From Bacteroidia bacterium (GTDB lineage: Bacteria; Bacteroidota; Bacteroidia; Bacteroidales; UBA932), in assembly GCA_025996715.1 (NCBI GenBank), contig BNTQ01000121.1, positions 1 to 6,806 of the forward strand: a stretch of DNA of 6,806 nt, in the 5' to 3' direction. The stretch's first letter is position 1. The number at the start of each line of letters is the position of its first letter. The notes beneath the pieces were generated by a model that was not told the DNA's origin, did not search any database, and saw nothing but the letters and a program-made list of their open reading frames with translations. Both the position numbers and the translations under genes were made by a program. Positions 1 through 6,000 of the stretch are shown here, one piece after another.

Positions 1-64
1 AATAAACGCTGTCGATTACATCTGCGCCTATACCGTGAGCACCTTTGTTGTAGGTGATAGCAAT
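1..64 (-). repeat. InlB-like repeat copy 6 (partial, cut by the window edge)
   Basis: Residues 2248-2268, AITYNKGAHGIGADVIDSVY. The visible protein sequence is identical to copies 4 and 5, so the array continues beyond the low edge. Confidence 0.92.
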
Positions 65-3000
65 TTTGCTGCCAAGTCCTTTGTTGATATCGTCTATAGC
101 CTTGCCGGTGCCGGTGGTGTCTAACCAAATGGCTGTTAAGGTCAGTGCAACGGTTACATCTTTTATCGCTGAGTCAGGATAGTAAGTAACACCGCCGTTG
201 CTCCACCATTTGAACACATAAGGCACTGCGCCTGCAAAGGTGTTGCTGCCTCTTACGATGGCATCAACGCCGTAATACACGCTGTCGATAACATCAGCAC
301 CTATGCCGTGAGCACCTTTGTTGTAGGTGATGGCAATTTTGCTGCCAAGTCCTTTGTTGATATCGTCTATTGCCTTGCCGGTGCCGGTGGTGTCTAACCA
401 AATGGCTGTTAAGGTTAGTGCAACGGTTACATCTTTTATCGCTGAGTCAGGATAGTAACTGACGCCATTATCGCTCCACCACTGGAACACATAAGGCACT
501 GCGCCTGCAAAGGTGTTGCTGCCTCTTACGATGGCATCAACGCCGTAATAAACGCTGTCGATTACATCAGCACCTATGCCGTGAGCACCTTTGTTGTAGG
601 TGATGGCAATTTTGCTGCCAAGTCCTTTGTTGATATCGTCTATTGCCTTGCCGGTGCCGGTAGTATCCAACCAGATAGCAGTTAAGGTCAGCGGGGCTGT
701 TACATCTTTTATTGCTGAGTCCGGATAGTAACTGACGCCATTATCGCTCCACCACTGGAACACATAAGGCGCTACGCCTGCAAAGGTGTTGCTGCCTCTT
801 ACGATGGCATCAACGCCCGGCAAAACACTGTCGATAATTGCATTGCCTATGCCGTAGTTGCCCGGCTGGTAGGTGATGGCAATCTTGCTGTCAAGACCGT
901 TCTTGATATCGTCTTCGGCTTCGCTTGTGCCGGTAGTATCCAACCAAATAGCAGTTAAGGTCAGCGGGGCTGTTACATCTTTTATCGCTGAGTCAGGATA
1001 GTAAGTAACACCGCCGTTGCTCCACCATTTGAACACATACGGGGCATCAGCCACAAAGGTGTTGCTGCCTCTTACAATAGCATCAACGCCGTAATACACG
1101 CTGTCGATTACATCGTTACCTATGCCGTGGTCGCCTTTTTTGTAGGTGATAGCAACCTTGCTGCCGCCGGGAACTGTGCCTGTGGTGTCTCTCCATATAG
1201 CCGTCAAAGTCAGCGGTTCGCTTACTGTGAAGGTGCTACCGGGGTAGTAGGTGTTGCCGTTATCGCTCCACCACTGGAACACATACGGGGCATTGGCTGT
1301 GAAGGTGTTGGCGGGGCGAACGGTGTGGATGTCGCCCAGCATTACGCTGTCCACCTCATTGGCGGCTGTGCTTTGCGCACCGGATAGGTAGGTGATGGCT
1401 ACTTTGCTATCTATTACTATCAAGGTGCCGGAGTCGAGGGCGAGGGTGTAGTTGCGGTTGAGCGTGCCGCTTGCCACCGGAACAATTGCCTTGGGATAGG
1501 TACCTATGCTGCTTGTAGATTGAGTGCAAGACAAAGCAACCGTAATGCCAACATTATCGCTGCCCACAAGACCTTCATATTTGTAGGTGGTGCCCAAGGC
1601 TGCAGGTTTCACCGAGTTGTCCTTTCTCACGGTCTGCTCAAGTGCCTGCAAAGTCAAGCCTCTGGGCGTGATGTTGAACAGCACGGTGGTGTCCGTCAAA
1701 ACAGTGGTGTCGTTGGCAGGACTAAAATAGGCATAAGCCTTGTAATTGCCCACGTCGATTTTGGCGGTGTCCACAGCAAGGGTTACGGTGGTTCCGTTGT
1801 CGAGGGTTACCGTAGCCGTGGGCTTTTGAGGCAAGCCGTTGTACACAAACGAGGTGGTGCTGTTGTCCCAGTTTACCGCAAGGCTGTGCCGCTCGGTAAC
1901 GATGAGGTAGCCTCCGTGATACTCGAAATCGTAGTTGCCGGACTCTCCGCCATCAACATATATATCGTAGTCACTTTTAATACTCTCCTTTTCTGCATCT
2001 GTCCAGATTGTAGGCTCAAGGGTGAGGCTGCTTTTATCTTCGCCGTACTCCCATCCGGCGTAAGTGATGGTGAGCGGGGGATTGTTGGCACCCTGGGTCT
2101 TGGTCTTGTTGTCGGCAGTTACCGTCAGCGTTTTCTTGTTGATTGTAAAGTTGGCGGTTGCCTCCGTTTGTTGATAGTTGTCATTTGCCGCAAAGGTGGC
2201 GGTTACCTTGTAATTGCCTGCATTTTTGGGCGGAGTTGCGCTCTGGTAGGTGCTGCCTGTGATGTTCTCGTACATATAACTTACACCTGTGGTGGTGCTA
2301 TGGGTAGTAGAGTTAACAACAGGAGTATTGGGCACGCTGCCGTAGGTCCAGTTGTTAAGACTTACAGTAGCACTACTGCCGCTGCTCGGAGTTACATTCA
2401 CCGTTATATCCAAACTAAAGTCGTTGTAGTTGGCAGGGTCGGCGTTGTACTTGGCGGGGTAAGTGCTTTGCGCAACCGTCAGTTTGGTGCTGCCGTCGAC
2501 CCAACTGAAATTCGACTGCAAGCCGCTTACGTCGCTCAATGTGTTGGTGGACGTATAAACTGCTGTTAGAACAGGGTGCGTAATGCCCACATAATCGGCT
2601 TTATTGATGGTGAACTGCACGCTGGTGTTCGTCAAGATAATGGTGTCGTTGGCGTTGGCATCGGCATCACTAAAACGGGCGTAAGCCGTGTAAGTGCCCA
2701 CGTTGGTTTTGGCGGTGTCCACGGCAAGGTCTATGATGGTTCCGTTTTGGAGGTTTACCGTAGCCGTAGGCTTTTGAGCCGAGCCGTTGTAAACAAACGA
2801 GGTGTTGCCCCATTCTACCGCAAGGCTGTGCTTGGGGGTGATAGTGAGGAAGGCGGTTTGATAGTCGAATTTATAGTTGGCGGCCTGTCCTGGAATAGCA
2901 CCGGATACTAAATTATTAGTGGCGTCAAGCCAGTATATCTTGTAATCACTACCTACAGGACTCTCCTTAACCGCATCGGTGATAGGTTGGGGAGTAACGG

Positions 3001-6000
3001 TCAAACAACTTTCATCATCATTGTACTCCCATCCGCTGTAAGTTACCGTAAAGGTGGGATTGGCGGCGCCCTGGGTTCTGGTTTTGTTGTCGGCATTGAC
3101 CATGAGTTGCTTTTTGTCGATTTGAAATTCGGCGCTTGCCGTCAGTTGGCTATAGTTGGTGGTTGCCGCAAAGATGGCGGTTACCCTGTACCTGCCTACG
3201 TTTTTGGGCTGAACGGCGCTGTGGTAGGTGGTGCCAACGATGCTATCGTACATAAAGGTTACATTCGCAGTGCCATTGGTGGCAGAGGCAACAACAGGCT
3301 CATTGGCATTGAGCGCGCCGTAGATCCAGTTGGCAAGCGTTACGCTTGCAGTGCCGACGGCAGGGTCGATATACACCCTAATGAATCCGGTTGCCGGTTC
3401 ATAGTTGCCGCTGGGGTCGGTGTATATAACCGCGATGGCTTCGCCATTACCATCCGCCTGCACAAAGAGCGACCCGTCGACAGTGTTCCATACATAGGCG
3501 CTCGGCAAAGGAAGATGCGATATCATCAAACCCGTGTAGTAGGTAAAGTGAATGTCGTCGTGCGGCAAAAAAGTGCCGGCGGCTTTGGCTATAGTGAAAG
3601 GCGCGATGGGGTTCTCCAACTCTACGGTGTCGTTGGCCGGAACAAAACGGGCGTAAGCCATGTAGGTGCCCGCGTTGGTTTTGGCTGTGTCCACTGTGAG
3701 TGTTACCACCGTGCCGTTGATGGTTACCGTAGCCTCGGGCTTTTGAGCCGAGCCGTTGTACACCAACGAAGTGTTGCTCCACACTACGTTTTCGGTGCGC
3801 TTGTTGATAATGGTGAGCGTGTCGGGCACATAAGTAATGTCGTAGTTGTTGTATGCGGATACAGCGGGCTGCGCTAAGGTTATCGGATACTTGCCCACAG
3901 AACTCCCCTTGACTGCTGTGGTGGTAAGTTGGGGCTGAGTGGTCAAATTATTGGCAGCATCTTCGCCCGTTACAAAGCCTGTGTAACTCACTGTGAGCGT
4001 GGGATTGTCTGCTCCTTGCCTTTTGATTTTCGGGTCGGCTTTCACTGTGAGCGGTTTTGGGTCTATCGTAAAGTTGGCACCTACAAATTTAATGTAGTAG
4101 TTGTTGCCGGCAGATAAGCCGCCTTTGTTGATGGCGTAGGGCGAGCCTGCAACCGTATTGCCTGTGTTACGACTGAGCGCGCCGGTAAACGCCACAGTTT
4201 TGTCGCTATTGTAAGTAAGTGCGGGGTCGTTACTACCATAAATTTTGCTCGCGGCAAGAGCGGTTACTATTACCGTATCCGGAACTATGGTGAACTGCGT
4301 GCTGGCGCCCGACAACACTACGGTGTCGTTGGCAGGATTGAAACTTGCCGTGGCAGGGTAGTTGATGCCCGCATTGGTTTGCGCTGGGCTTACTGCGAGT
4401 TTTACTTCGGTACCGTCTATGGTTACCTTGGCTGCGGGCTTGTGCGCCTCGCCATCGTAGGTGAACTGCAAACTATCCCACACTACGTTTATGCTGCGCT
4501 TGGGGTTAACGATGAGCGTGCCGTCCACCTGCGCAATGTCGTAGTTGGGGGAGGCTGCGTTAGCTACCGTTATCGCATAGTTGCCTGCAGGGCTGTCCTT
4601 TGTGGCTGTGGTGCTCACATCGGGCTTAGTAAATGTGAGAATGTTTTCATCTTCGCTGCCCACAAAGCCGCTGTAAGTTACTGTGAGCGCGGGCATGGGG
4701 GCGCCCTCCGTCTTGGTTTTGTTGTCGGCGGTTACCGTGAGCGGTGCTTTGGTGATGGTAAACTGGGCACCCAACGCAAACTTAATGTAGTAGTTGTTGC
4801 CGGCTGATAAACTGCCTGGGGTGATGTCGTAGGGCGAGCCTGCAACCGTATTGCCTGAGGTACGGCTGAGCACGCCGTCAAAGTCGTTGCCTGTTACCAA
4901 AGTTTTGCTCACATTGTAAGTAAGTACGGGGTCGTTACTACCATAAATCTTGCTCGCGGCAAGGGGCGTTACTGTTATAGTATCGGGCACTATGGTGAAC
5001 AAGTGGGTGTAGCCCGACAAGGCGATGGTGTCGATGTTGGTAACGAAACTTGCTACGGCGGTGTAGGTGCCCGCGTTGGTTTTGAGCGTGTCCACATAGA
5101 GGTTTACAATACTACCATCTATGTCTATGAAAGCCTCAGGCACGTGTGCACTGCCATCGTAGGTGAACAACAGATTGTTCCATTGTACGTTTTCGGCACG
5201 CTTGCCGGTGATTTCGAGTGTGCCCGGACGGTAGGCAAATTCGTAGTTGCCCGACACGCCGCCCGATGCCTTGATGGTGTCGAGGAAAATTCCCAAAGAG
5301 TTGCTGATGTCCACTGTGGTGCCGGCTGTGGGTAGAGTAGTGAGACTATTAGATTCGTTGTCGGGGGACACAAAGCCGCTGTAACTTACAGTGAAGACAG
5401 GATTGAGGGTGCCTTGCCTCAAAGTCTTGTCGTCGGCAGTTACCGTCAGCGTTGCCTTTTTTATTTCAAATTGGGCACCCGTAAAGTCAATGTGGTAGTT
5501 GTTGCCTGCTGTTAAAGTGCCTTGGGTGATGGCGTAGTAGGGCGAGCCTATAACATCTTTGCCTTCGGCACGACTGAGCGAGCCTGTAAAGGCGTTGCCC
5601 GGGGCTTCATACAAATTTTTACTCTTAGTGTAAGTAAGTTCGGGGTCGGCGCCGGCGCCGTTGTAAACTTTGCTTATAGCATTAGCCATTACTTTTACCG
5701 TATCCGGAACTATGGTGAACTGCACGCTGGCGTTGAGCAAAGTAGAGGTGTCGTTGGGCTGGGCAAAACGAGCGTAGGCAGTGTAGGTGCCTGCTTCGGT
5801 TTTGGCTGTATCCACCAAAATAGAGGCACCGTAGATGTCCACCGTAGCCGTGGGCACCTGAGCCGTGCCATTGTAAACAAAAGTGGTGTTGCCCCATGCT
5901 ACCAAGCCGTTGAGTTTGGGGTCAACTTTAAGGTAGCCCACTTCATAGTAGAAATTGTAGTTGTTGGATAAGCCTAAAACAGCACCGGGGGCTAAAGTAG

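Larger units (their letters stand above)
1..1402 (-). repeat. Tandem array of InlB/Listeria-Bacteroides-type repeats (one 246-bp, four 273-bp, one partial)
   Basis: Matching points recur exactly 273 bases apart (for example 241, 514, 787 and 1060), then 246 bases to the first copy. Each 91-residue unit reads AITY...G, IDSVYYGVDAIVRGSNTF, PYVF(Q/K)WWS..G, (V/N)(S/T)YYP, LTLTAIW and a DTTGT linker. This is the pattern of the InlB B-repeat / List_Bact_rpt family: a small beta module closing on LTL-x-A-x-W. In such proteins these repeats form stalks and binding surfaces. Divergence is highest in the N-terminal copy and falls towards the low edge, where the array is cut off, so the true copy number is unknown. 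Confidence 0.93.

Noticed and set aside
1..1402. CRISPR array or non-coding satellite
   Set aside because: The period is 273 bases with coding identity across the whole unit and no short repeat/variable spacer pattern. The single 246-base copy differs by a multiple of three, as expected for coding repeats.
1520..2569. Long plus-strand open frame (349 codons) opposite the main gene
   Set aside because: It lies wholly antisense to confidently coded MBG modules, has odd Val/Gly/Arg-rich composition and no recognisable domain, and similar antisense frames occur opposite other D modules. It is a by-product of the repeated codon usage on the other strand.
3447..3782. Minus-strand open frames in other phases (3447-3782, 1873-2091, 5125-5373, 5682-5897)
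   Set aside because: They overlap the main frame on the same strand in shifted phases. The main frame has clear domain homology throughout, and these have Ser/His/Arg-rich nonsense composition.
2987..3877. Plus-strand open frame of 296 codons
   Set aside because: It is antisense to C5-G1-F1-D4, and its recurrent VVHxRxVAPxY and GVVGxxKTGVSxVxA phrases are mirror images of the D-module DNA repeats, not a separate protein family.
5522..5971. Plus-strand open frame of 149 codons, and smaller ones at 1127-1387, 2576-2911, 3929-4117, 4379-4807, 5003-5335 and 6528-6716
   Set aside because: All are antisense to the giant gene with no supported start region and no known motif.
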